NCBI GenBank assembly: GCA_003138515.1
Contig: PLGG01000062.1
Span: 47,765 to 111,764, forward strand
Length of the DNA stretch: 64,000 nucleotides
Direction of reading: 5' to 3'
From: Acidobacteriaceae bacterium
GTDB lineage: Bacteria; Acidobacteriota; Terriglobia; Terriglobales; Acidobacteriaceae
Below the pieces are notes generated by a model. That model worked only from the letters and a program-made list of their open reading frames with translations, did no database searches and was not told the DNA's origin. Shown piece after piece: positions 18,024 to 25,967 of the stretch (within the stretch, counting starts at the first letter, position 1; the number at the start of each line of letters is the position of its first letter). The position numbers and the translations under genes were made by a program.

Positions 18024-18113
18024 GAGGTGAGTTTATCAAGCGGTTGCGCCGCGCCTTCCGCATCATGAGCGCTGCTATCATAAGTTCATGCCGCAGTCCG
18101 CGAGCGGCGGAGT

Positions 18114-18190
18114 GGGCGGTTAGCTCAGTTGGTTAGAGCGCCTGCCTTACAAGCAGGAAGTCGGGGGTTCGAGTCCCTCACTGCCCACCA
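18114..18190 (+). tRNA. tRNA-Val (anticodon UAC)
   Basis: All four arms fold. The acceptor GGGCGGT pairs with ACTGCCC, the anticodon stem CCTGC/GCAGG holds the loop CTTACAA with TAC at 18148-18150, and the T arm is GGGGG-TTCGAGT-CCCTC. A discriminator A and an encoded CCA end at 18190. Its 3' end from 18169 is the left attachment core of the element that follows. Confidence 0.97.
18169..18185 (+). other. attL core in the tRNA-Val 3' end
   Basis: These 17 bp of the T loop, T stem and acceptor stem are identical to 42606-42622. Integration at this site leaves the tRNA gene intact next to the integrase, as is usual for tRNA-targeting tyrosine recombinases. Confidence 0.8.
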
Positions 18191-18548
18191 AGAACATGTT
18201 TTATGACGTCCAAGGCTGTCCAGTTTTCCACAAATAAGTCCAATAAATTCAACGATATGAGGTCCGATACTGTCTAAGGCGGTAGTATGGAAGCCAAGGA
18301 TTTTTGGTGCTATTTCTGGGGTACTCACTGCTACCGTTTGGTGGTATTTACAGAAAAAGCCCTTCATCCCCAATATCCATGCGGGTTTTCACTCTTTTGC
18401 GCTCTGGTGGTATTCCACCCCGGGGTTCGATTGACGGCCGGGGGACTCGAACTCCCGTTAGCCTCTTTTTTCGGCGATGGATTCGCAGACCGCCAAACAG
18501 CGGAGGGGAGATTTCTCCTCGCATGGTGGTATTTGAGGAGGTGGTATT
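18191..18548. promoter_or_regulatory. Integrase-proximal attachment region with direct repeats
   Basis: This gene-free stretch holds TGGTGGTATT three times in direct orientation (18339-18348, 18405-18414, 18524-18533) and a fourth copy with one change at 18539-18548, overlapping the integrase ribosome site. Such repeats next to an integrase are probable arm-type binding sites, and the last one could also autoregulate int. It also holds GGGACTCGAAC at 18442-18452, an inverted copy of 11 bases of the att core resembling a tRNA T arm. Confidence 0.55.
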
Positions 18549-19763
18549 TTGCTGACCGACACGGAAATTCGCAAATCCAGACCCACAGACAAGTCGTATC
18601 GGCTGCCCGATGGCAAAGGGCTGTTTCTCTTCATCACCCCGACGGGTGGCAAGCTCTGGCGTTTCAAGTACCGGCATGACGCGAAGCAAAAGCTCATGGC
18701 GCTTGGACAATATCCGGATGTGCCTCTGGTCCTGGCACGGGAGCGCCATGCTGCGGCTCGCGCACTGTTGGCGACAGGCGTTGACCCGATGCAGGTGCGG
18801 AAGACTGAGAAAATCGCGCGCAAGGCTACTTCCGAGAACTCCTTCCGAACCATCGCCGGCCTATGGCTCGAACACTGGCGCGTTGGCAAGAGCGGTCAGC
18901 ACGTTGACTCCACACGAAGGCGCCTAGAGGCAAATGTCTTTCCGCTGTTAGGCGCGCGCCCCATCACGGAGATTGAGGCGCCGGAATTGGTAACGATGGT
19001 CAAGTCAATAGAAGGGAGAGGCGTAGGCGATCTTGCAAAAAGGGCGCTGGAAACGACCGGGCAGATATTTAGGTTCGGCATTGCCCACGGCTATACGAAG
19101 CGCAATCCGGCTGCCGAGATCAAGCCCAGCGACATTCTGCGGCCAACGAAAAAGACCAATCTGGCCCGTATCGATGTGAAAGAACTGCCCGCCCTGCTTC
19201 GGGCCATCGAGGTTTATCAGGGTACGCATATTACCCGGCTGGCCATGAAGCTGCTCGCCTTGACGTTTGTTCGTACCACCGAACTGATAGGCGCGCGCTG
19301 GGAAGAATTCGATCTTGAGGCGCGCCGGTGGAATATCCCTGCATGGCGCATGAAGATGAAAACCCCGCACATTGTCGCACTGTCCTCACAAACAATCGAG
19401 GTGCTGGAATTGGTGCGGTCGTTGGCAAGGAGCGAGGAGTTCCTCTTCCCTGGTGACCGCAATCCTGATAAGCCGATGAGCAACAACACAATTTTGCTCG
19501 CGTTGAAGCGCATGGGTTACCAAGGCCGCATGACCGGCCACGGCTTCCGAGGTTTGGCGTCCACCATCCTGCACGAGCAAGGTTATGCGCATGAGCACAT
19601 CGAATTGCAACTTGCCCATGCCCCGCGCAATGCCGTTAGCGCTGCCTACAATCATGCACTCTACCTGGAGCCACGCGCCAAGATGATGCAGGACTGGGCT
19701 GACTTTCTGGAGCATGCACAGCGCAGAGGCAAGGTACTGCCCTTCCCTGGAACAGCGGCATAG
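18549..19763 (+). CDS. int: Tyrosine-type site-specific integrase (P4-like, DUF4102 arm domain)
   Basis: The 404-residue protein has an N-terminal arm-binding domain (YRLPDGKGLFLFITPTGGKLWRFKYR) typical of tRNA-targeting island integrases, then a core-binding domain and a C-terminal catalytic domain. Catalytic residues appear as Arg242 (TFVRTTELIGARW), His331-x-x-Arg334 (GHGFRG), His357 (LAHAPRNA) and Tyr367 (AAYNHA). It starts with TTG at 18549, with GAGGAGG as ribosome site 7 bp before. It sits next to tRNA-Val and would insert and excise the element. Confidence 0.95.
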   Translation: MLTDTEIRKSRPTDKSYRLPDGKGLFLFITPTGGKLWRFKYRHDAKQKLMALGQYPDVPLVLARERHAAARALLATGVDPMQVRKTEKIARKATSENSFRTIAGLWLEHWRVGKSGQHVDSTRRRLEANVFPLLGARPITEIEAPELVTMVKSIEGRGVGDLAKRALETTGQIFRFGIAHGYTKRNPAAEIKPSDILRPTKKTNLARIDVKELPALLRAIEVYQGTHITRLAMKLLALTFVRTTELIGARWEEFDLEARRWNIPAWRMKMKTPHIVALSSQTIEVLELVRSLARSEEFLFPGDRNPDKPMSNNTILLALKRMGYQGRMTGHGFRGLASTILHEQGYAHEHIELQLAHAPRNAVSAAYNHALYLEPRAKMMQDWADFLEHAQRRGKVLPFPGTAA

Positions 19764-19852
19764 CCATTCGGTCAACTCGGCCGGCAGAGAATCAGGCCAT
19801 GCCCCGCAATCCAATCCCAGACGGATGCGAAGGCGGAATCCCGCTCCGGGCC

Positions 19853-20083
19853 TCATCTTGACGACAACGGATTCACGCCAGTGCGTCGCCCCCTGACTTC
19901 TCGGCTGACCTCTATCTGGCGGGCAATCCACTCCTCAATCTCTGCTTCAATCCAGCCGACAGCTCTGGCCCCGAGCGACACTGGCGTTGGGAACCTTCCT
20001 TCGGTAACGCGCAGATAGACGGTGCTGCGTGACAATCCGGTGCGATCCAATACGACTGGCAGTCTCAGAATCTTTCTCGGCAT
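19853..20083 (-). CDS. AlpA-family regulator (excisionase-like)
   Basis: This 76-residue protein has the AlpA/MerR-like winged-helix pattern ILRLPVVLDRTGLSRSTVYLRV followed by FPTPVSLGARAVGWIEAEIEEWI, the full family core. AlpA proteins activate or direct excision of P4-type islands. It is convergent with int, 89 bp away, which is a common arrangement. Confidence 0.9.
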   Translation of the reverse strand: MPRKILRLPVVLDRTGLSRSTVYLRVTEGRFPTPVSLGARAVGWIEAEIEEWIARQIEVSREVRGRRTGVNPLSSR

Positions 20084-20374
20084 CCCATTACCTCATTGGT
20101 TGAGTTGCATTTGAATTACGTGCGGTTTTACCAAGCCCACGGAGCAAAGTAGCTGCCGAATTTGTCTGCAAACCCGCCGTAGCCAACTTCGTTTCCCTCG
20201 CGCTCTTGTCTGACTTTTCTCCAGGATGCACTGCACGGTTATGTTCTCTTTTATGAACCAACCTCACAGACATCCCGCCAAAAACGTTTGCGGGTCGTTG
20301 CGCGGCATGGTCATCAATGCACCCCTTTCTTACAGCGGTACGTCCGGTTTCATTGGCAAGCGACTGCGAGCTTG
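20084..20374. other. Stretch without a supported gene, upstream of the alpA-like gene
   Basis: This 291-bp stretch probably contains the promoter of the AlpA-like gene, which reads leftwards. A 61-codon frame exists on the minus strand at 20088-20273 (MSVRLVHKREHNRAV), but it is basic, low in complexity and without a recognisable domain, so I do not call it a gene. Confidence 0.4.
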
Positions 20375-20705
20375 CTAACCAGGGGGCGAAGGCTGTGTTC
20401 TCCCTTTACGAACCTCGATTGCCGACACCTCTTCCGCTTCCCGATTCAGTTTCTTCATGTAGCCAGACAATGCTGTTGCGGTGATTCTCAAGCCGTTTTC
20501 CTCAAAAAGACCGACCAGCATCTTGAGCAGTATCCCCGTTTCCGAAGCTCTGACAGTTGAGGGAATACCGCCCGTACAATCCCGCCCATCCTGTACGAAG
20601 CGGGTTGCGACGCAGGTTCGTTTGCCTTTCCTTGAGGAACGCACGAAACTCCTCGATATTGTGCGACGAGAGTACTTGCGTCCTGCGACGAGCCTCATTC
20701 TCCAT
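20375..20705 (-). pseudogene. Probable frameshifted small accessory gene of the mobilization module
   Basis: Two minus-strand frames look coding and complement each other. One (from 20705) begins MENEARRRTQVLSSHN and gives EEFRAFLKERQTNLRRNP. The other (ending at 20375) gives LLKMLVGLFEENGLRITATALSGYMKKLN, a pattern seen in small TraK-like or helix-turn-helix accessory proteins of integrative elements. They join only through a frameshift near 20560-20640. Either the gene is broken, or only the second frame is translated from an internal start. No function is claimed. Confidence 0.4.
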
Positions 20706-20804
20706 AAAACGAAATTAAACCACGTTGACGTGTCTGCTGTCAAATATGTATTATTGTGTTGGTGGAGATGGAAAAGCTGGTAAGCGTGAAGGCAAGGTAG
20801 GCGC

Positions 20805-20888
20805 TGGATATACCGAAACTCCCTGCGGTCGTTTTGGCATATCCACAGGCCCCAACCCAATCCGCTTCGCTACTCGGGTTTGGGCCTG
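20805..20888. other. Putative origin of transfer (two adjacent inverted repeats)
   Basis: TGGATATACCGAAAC at 20805-20819 pairs with GTTTTGGCATATCCA at 20831-20845 (13 of 15 positions, 11-nt spacer). Directly after it, CAGGCCCCAACCC at 20846-20858 pairs with GGGTTTGGGCCTG at 20876-20888 (12 of 13). Long imperfect repeats just upstream of mobC and the relaxase gene are the usual form of an oriT. The exact nick site cannot be placed. Confidence 0.55.
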
Positions 20889-20935
20889 CGCACCTTGCTC
20901 AGGGCTTCGCCCCGAGACCCCACAGGAGCACCGAA

Positions 20936-21262
20936 ATGGCAACGCCAAAGCAGACGGAACATCGCCGAGGGTTGCTCATCAAACTCTTGTCCCAAAAGAA
21001 GGAAATCATTCGCCAACAAGCTCATCTCGCCGGCCTAACGGTCAGCGAATACATTCGTAAATGCGCTCTGAACAGACCAATACGTTCCCGAGTAAGCCGG
21101 GAAGTCGCCGCTGAACTCAGCAAGCTGTTTGGACTGCAAAAGCATCTTCTGATGGAGATCAAGAACCTTCCCAACGAAGAAGAACTGCGCCGTGAACTCA
21201 ACTCGGTGCTATCGGAACTGCACACGGCGCTAGCCACGTTCAACAAGAAAACCGCGGAGTAA
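20936..21262 (+). CDS. mobC: Relaxosome accessory protein, MobC-like
   Basis: The 108-residue protein starts at ATG 20936 behind an AGGAG site. It has the MobC/NikA-type ribbon-helix-helix and following helices: RQQAHLAGLTVSEYIRKCALN, then LSKLFGLQKHLLMEIKNLP. MobC proteins open or mark oriT for the relaxase, whose gene starts 2 bp after the stop. Confidence 0.85.
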   Translation: MATPKQTEHRRGLLIKLLSQKKEIIRQQAHLAGLTVSEYIRKCALNRPIRSRVSREVAAELSKLFGLQKHLLMEIKNLPNEEELRRELNSVLSELHTALATFNKKTAE

Positions 21263-21264
21263 GC

Positions 21265-23394
21265 ATGACCGCCAAAGTTCAACCCGCTCGGCAAAGCTCC
21301 GGCAGCTTCAAGCGACTACTCAAGTACCTAACAGAGGAACGCGATGCCGATACAGGGAAACCTATTTTGCGAGGAGACGTTGTAGTGTCGGACAACCTTG
21401 CAGGGTTGGACACTGTGGCAGTTCAGATGGAGGGGATTGCCTTTCTGAACCCTCGCTGCAAGGATGCGCTTTGTCATTATGAACTGTCCTGGCCTCCAGG
21501 AGAACGTCCCACTCGCCCACAATGGATCGACTGCGCGACGCACACGTTGAAAGCACTTGGATACCGAGACCATCAATTCATGCTTGTCGCGCACGACGAC
21601 AGGAAGCACTTTCACATCCACATCATGGTAAACAAGGTCCATCCCGAGACCTTCAAAGCGCATACACCTTATCGGAACTGGTTGACGCTTGATGCCGCAA
21701 TGCGCGTCCTCGAAGCGAAATATGGCTGGACACACACGGCGGGTCCGACACGTTGGGATGAGCAATCGAAACAGGCAGTACGCACATCACGTTCCGAGCG
21801 CAATGCGCTTCGGTCTGCGCGACAACTGCCGACCGGTGCGGCGGCAAAGTATGAGCATTATCACGATAAGGAATCACTGCAAACCTATATACGCCGGGAA
21901 ATGGCCCCTCGTGTACGACAACTTCTCATCCGGGGCAATGTGACATGGGACGATCTCCACATCCTTTTGTCGAAAGCTCATCTCCGGCTTGAGAAGGGGG
22001 AATCGGGCGGATACACAGTCCTTGCCACTGACCACAACATCCGCGTGAAAGCATCCGACGTATTCCGCAACAACTTCGCTGGAAAGGTCAAACGTCAGGC
22101 GACGGAAACCGCTCTTGGCCCGTGGGCACCGGCCTCAACATACATTCAAACCTCCGCGCCACATCCGGCACAACATAGCGAACGTAACGTCACCCTGAGA
22201 GAGGAACGTAAGGCGCAACGACGCCAGGACCGCGATGCCTTGATGGCCGAATATAACCAGTATCGCAATCGGCAACGGGAGGTGTGCAGGGGCATCACCG
22301 CCGATGGGCGTAAGGACAGTAAAAACCTGCTTGAGGTTTTGCGGCAACAGAAGAAAGAGATTCGCGCATCCGCGTTGTCATGGCCGGACAAGAAAGTTCT
22401 GCTCTCCCAGGCTGCGGCCCATTCCGTCCTCGAAGTGCATTCCCTGAAGCTATCCATTCAAAAGCGTCGGCAGGAGGCATTTCCGAAGAATCTCCGCACA
22501 TGGGTAGCGGACAGGGCCAACGAGGGAGATGCGCGGGCGGCCGCGCAACTTCGAGGATGGCGCTATGCGGATCAACGAAATCAGCGCCGGCTCGATGCAA
22601 CCCTGGAACCAAGCGCACTGCATATCGGGCCGCCGCCCGATTGTGACAGCGGCACCGACTGGGCCGACTTCGAGCAACAACGGCTTGCGGACCAACAGAA
22701 GCAACAGGCCCTTGCCAACCAGATCGCCGCGACGCGTATCTGGACGATCAACCGGAAAACCGGCGACGTGTCGTACATGCTGAACGGCAGGGTTTCCGTC
22801 ATCGACCGCGGGCGCCTTGTGACCGTACTCAACCAGGACGAAGAGGCAATTGTCTTCGGGTTGGAGATGGCCGTCCAGAAATACGGATCGCGGATCGCAT
22901 GTACTGGAAGCGAAAAGTGGAAGCGGATGGTTACCTGGTGCGCGATCAGGCACGGCATCTTCGCCCAATTCACGGACCCGGAGATGCAAGGCGCCTTCCA
23001 CCAGGAACAACTCCTGGCGCATCCTCTCCAACTCCGAGCTGGGCGACTGCATTCCATCGAAACCAGGCTCAGAACTGAGGGAACCGAGGATTTGATCTTC
23101 ACCGACGAAACGGATGCGAGTCTGCTCCTCTCAAGTCTCCAGCCTGCCGCCCAGTCCCGGCAACTTCTCGAAATCCTGAAAACATCGCAACAGCCAGAGC
23201 CGAAGGCGAATGTAGGTGGCAAGCTGACAATCGCGCTTGTCCGGTCTTCCACGGGCCAACCGGCTTTCAAAGTATCGATTCACGAGGGGAAGCGGCAAGA
23301 GATCATCGACCGGGTTGCTCAACTCCGGCAGACTGCATATCTGGCATCGCGCAACAACTTCAGAATGCCCAGCAACGAACGTGGTGGCAGATAG
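21265..23394 (+). CDS. mobA: Relaxase (MOBP/TraI-VirD2-like)
   Basis: The relaxase nicks oriT and pilots single-stranded DNA during conjugation. The 709 residues carry KRLLKYLTEE near residue 20, with a candidate catalytic tyrosine, and the metal-binding HFHIHIMVNKVHPET motif at residues 115-129 (the HxHxxxN type of MOBP relaxases). After about residue 300 the protein becomes a helical, charged region and a C-terminal domain of unknown type, without a visible primase or helicase. It is translationally adjacent to mobC. No coupling protein or VirB genes follow, so mobilization would be in trans. Confidence 0.9.
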   Translation: MTAKVQPARQSSGSFKRLLKYLTEERDADTGKPILRGDVVVSDNLAGLDTVAVQMEGIAFLNPRCKDALCHYELSWPPGERPTRPQWIDCATHTLKALGYRDHQFMLVAHDDRKHFHIHIMVNKVHPETFKAHTPYRNWLTLDAAMRVLEAKYGWTHTAGPTRWDEQSKQAVRTSRSERNALRSARQLPTGAAAKYEHYHDKESLQTYIRREMAPRVRQLLIRGNVTWDDLHILLSKAHLRLEKGESGGYTVLATDHNIRVKASDVFRNNFAGKVKRQATETALGPWAPASTYIQTSAPHPAQHSERNVTLREERKAQRRQDRDALMAEYNQYRNRQREVCRGITADGRKDSKNLLEVLRQQKKEIRASALSWPDKKVLLSQAAAHSVLEVHSLKLSIQKRRQEAFPKNLRTWVADRANEGDARAAAQLRGWRYADQRNQRRLDATLEPSALHIGPPPDCDSGTDWADFEQQRLADQQKQQALANQIAATRIWTINRKTGDVSYMLNGRVSVIDRGRLVTVLNQDEEAIVFGLEMAVQKYGSRIACTGSEKWKRMVTWCAIRHGIFAQFTDPEMQGAFHQEQLLAHPLQLRAGRLHSIETRLRTEGTEDLIFTDETDASLLLSSLQPAAQSRQLLEILKTSQQPEPKANVGGKLTIALVRSSTGQPAFKVSIHEGKRQEIIDRVAQLRQTAYLASRNNFRMPSNERGGR

Positions 23395-23523
23395 CTCATA
23401 GCTGAGGAAATCCTCCATCGACTGCGAAGTGCTTGAACAATGCGCCACGGCTGATTGGAGGGAAGCTGTCCACGATCATCGCGTGAATGCGGCCGCCGTT
23501 TGAACAATGCCCTGACGACGAAA

Positions 23524-23937
23524 CTATGCGAATGTGGATTGGACTGGCGTCTTGAGTTTATAAACGGCTGCGAAGTAGGCCACCATCACGCGAAACGTCT
23601 TGGACTTATTCACGCCGCCAAGAATTTCCCCGCCGACTCTCTCCAGTTCATCCGCAATCTCGTAGGTCAACGCAAACACAAAAGAGGTGTCGATACTTTG
23701 AAATGGAATGTTCAGCCACGGGTTGTTGTAGAACGCAAGGAGTTGCGCCTGCGCGGCTTTGCTCTTGAAATTCATGATGATGTGCTCAGCGAGCGCGTTC
23801 TGTTTCCGGATTTTCAGCACGGCAAAGAGCTGGCTAAAATGTGTCTTGGTGAATTTGGAATCCACCGTAAGCCGGACCTGAATCCGCTTCTCCGCGGGAG
23901 AAACGACTCTGCGCTTCGCTATGGTTGTGGTCTTCAT
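23524..23937 (-). CDS. Hypothetical protein of the mobile element
   Basis: The ATG at 23937 (MKTTTIAKRR) gives 137 residues. The sequence is helical and basic at the N-terminus, with FAVLKIRKQNALAEHIIMNF in the middle and a C-terminal FALTYEIADELERVGGEILGG. I do not recognise a family. It is more AT-rich than the surrounding chromosome and convergent with the relaxase gene, so it probably belongs to the mobile element's own gene set. It could be a small regulator, but there is no clear DNA-binding motif. Confidence 0.55.
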   Translation of the reverse strand: MKTTTIAKRRVVSPAEKRIQVRLTVDSKFTKTHFSQLFAVLKIRKQNALAEHIIMNFKSKAAQAQLLAFYNNPWLNIPFQSIDTSFVFALTYEIADELERVGGEILGGVNKSKTFRVMVAYFAAVYKLKTPVQSTFA

Positions 23938-24495
23938 CTGAGGGGCAGTGTCTTCTCCTTGTCGTGCTGTAGTATACATCAGAACTATATGTCAAGAACG
24001 AGAATGCGCCAACCGGTAGGAATCAAAAGAGCTTCCATGAGGGCAATCTCCGGGGGTAGTAGTGGATTCATTGCATGGAGAAGGGCTCGAATGAATCACG
24101 ACAAATCGAACCGTGGTGGAGGAAGAGAAAAGGAGACGGGCGAGGGACTGGGCAGCGCGCTAAACTTGGCATCGCGCGAGAGCATACAGATTTGAACCTC
24201 CGACCCCCTGGTCCCGAAACAGCCACTGATGTGCTAACTTGTTGATTCGTTTAGGTTGGTAGTGCGTCTAGTTGGACCCAAATACATGGTTTTCGGCAGC
24301 AATTGGACCCAAGTTGGACCCAAGTTTTTGTCTCAGCGTTTAGTTGTTTCCGGATTGGCGACAAACCACCCAGAACTTGGATCACGGTCGGGTCAAGTCC
24401 AGTAACCTGCGTGGTGATCATCATTCAAAGGCACACTCTGCCCTTGACAGTAGCAGTATTCCGGTGCGTTCCTGAAGGCAGCGAGGAGACAGGCT
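23938..24495. other. Gene-free module boundary with tRNA-Pro fragment and short direct repeats
   Basis: No supported gene is seen. At 24189-24218 lies a fragment of a tRNA-Pro gene (listed separately). TTGGACCCAA occurs three times in direct orientation, at 24272-24281, 24303-24312 and 24314-24323. This pattern marks the border between the mobilization module and the cargo, and probably the remains of another attachment site. Confidence 0.5.
24189..24218 (-). pseudogene. Fragment of tRNA-Pro (CGG), anticodon loop to T loop
   Basis: Read on the minus strand, the bases give the loop TTCGGGA with anticodon CGG, then CCAGG, the variable region GGGTC, and the T-arm start GGAGG-TTCAAAT, exactly the 3'-half order of bacterial tRNA-Pro. 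The 5' half is absent, and the T stem and acceptor do not close. It looks like a leftover attachment site or a captured tRNA end. Confidence 0.6.
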
Positions 24496-25641
24496 ATGAA
24501 CAGCTGTGCGCAAGGAATGGTCACACTGGCTTTGGCGCTGAGCCCGCTGGTGTGCTATGGCGACTCGAGCTACCGGGAGACGACGCAGATGACCGGGGGC
24601 CAACTGGTGGATTCGCTGAAGAGCATCCCGTTTATGTCGAAGCAATTGAAGGGCCTGACCGATCCGATGACCACCACGACGATGGTGCACGGGAACCAGA
24701 AGGCGGTGGTGAGGAACGAATCGACGGAGATTTACGACCTGGATAAGCAGGAGATCATCCACATCGACACTGTCAGAAAAAAGTACAGCGTGGATACCTT
24801 TGCCGACATGCGAAAGATGATGGCCAAGATGCCGGACATGATGAAGCAAGCGCAGGCGCAGGCCGCGGCGGCCCAGGCGCAGGCGCAGGCGCAGCAAACT
24901 CAGATGCCGGCCAGCAATCTGCAATACAGCTTTTCGGTGTCGGTGAACGATACGGGGCTTCAGCAGGTGGTGAACGGCCTGAACGCGAAGCAGCATATTC
25001 TGAAGTTGACGGCGATCGTGACCGATCCGAGTAATCCGGGCACTAGCGTGACCTACACAACGACCTCAGAAATCTGGACCACGCCGGATGTGCCCGAAGA
25101 GATCAAAGACGCCCAGGACTTTGATATCCGCTTTGGGCAGGCGCTGATGTCCGGGGTGGACCTGTCTGCGTACCTGAACATGCGGGGCAACTCGTCGAAC
25201 GCGGCGATGGCGCAAATGTTTGCCGGCAAGCCGGGCGCGGCCGAGGCCTTTCAACAGATGGGGAAGGAACTGGCGAAGATCAAGGGGACCCGGATTCTGG
25301 GGAAGACGAGCATGGGCGGATTGGGGACGGGCATGGCACAGCCGCAGGGAGGGAGTGCAGCCAGCGGCCCCGCCGAAACGGGGACTGGAGGCAACATCGT
25401 GGCTCAAGCGGTGTCAGGTCTCGGCGGGTTATGGGGCAAGAAGAAGTCACAGCCTGCCAGCACGGCGCCGACAGCGAGCCCAACGAATACGCCGCAGACT
25501 CCCGGAGAAACGACGCTAGTGGAAACCACCACGCAGAAATCAAACTTCTCGCACGATCCAATTCCGACGTCCGCTTTCCAGATTCCGGAGGGGTTCAAGC
25601 AGGTGCCTTCGCCGCTGGAGCAGACGCTGGCGAACCAATGA
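24496..25641 (+). CDS. Secreted protein of unknown function with Ala/Gln repeat
   Basis: The 381 residues begin with a signal peptide (MNSCAQGMVTLALALSPLVCYG). A first domain (DSLKSIPFMSKQLKGL, then DLDKQEIIHIDTVRKKYSVDTF) resembles DUF4412-like periplasmic proteins by pattern only. It is followed by an Ala/Gln repeat near residues 116-135 and a second domain beginning SNLQYSFSVSVNDTG. The last 100 residues are Gly/Ser/Thr/Pro-rich. A GAGGAG ribosome site precedes the ATG. It is the first cargo gene after the module boundary. Confidence 0.65.
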   Translation: MNSCAQGMVTLALALSPLVCYGDSSYRETTQMTGGQLVDSLKSIPFMSKQLKGLTDPMTTTTMVHGNQKAVVRNESTEIYDLDKQEIIHIDTVRKKYSVDTFADMRKMMAKMPDMMKQAQAQAAAAQAQAQAQQTQMPASNLQYSFSVSVNDTGLQQVVNGLNAKQHILKLTAIVTDPSNPGTSVTYTTTSEIWTTPDVPEEIKDAQDFDIRFGQALMSGVDLSAYLNMRGNSSNAAMAQMFAGKPGAAEAFQQMGKELAKIKGTRILGKTSMGGLGTGMAQPQGGSAASGPAETGTGGNIVAQAVSGLGGLWGKKKSQPASTAPTASPTNTPQTPGETTLVETTTQKSNFSHDPIPTSAFQIPEGFKQVPSPLEQTLANQ

Positions 25642-25967
25642 TGCGGCCCGAACCGCGACCGGGCTGCGGATCTGCATGTTCCTGAGGCCCGGTTCTGGGC
25701 GCGCGGTCAAGGCACGGTGAGCTGTTCACCAATTGCGCGTTTCGGATCGCGTGTTGGGTCGAGTGGTGAAGCTCCGCCAGCTTGGTATCAGTCCCGGTTG
25801 ACCGCCAATCCGGAAGGTGCACCATTTTTGGTAAGGTCCGGTTGGCCGACTAAACGCCCAGAATTCGCAGTTCTGCGCCTATCAGGCCTACGTGAACGAC
25901 TCGGCCATCTGACACCAGTTCTCATAATTACAGGATTGCATCAGGCAAGTCTGTTCGGCTGCAAAGT
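25642..25967. other. Intergenic stretch with no visible feature
   Basis: These 326 bp lie between the convergent ends of the secreted-protein gene and the sigma-factor gene. I see no supported gene and no clear terminator. Confidence 0.4.

Noticed and set aside
20088-20273. A 61-codon frame upstream of the AlpA-like gene
   Set aside because: It is low in complexity and basic, without a domain or clear ribosome site. The position fits a promoter region better.
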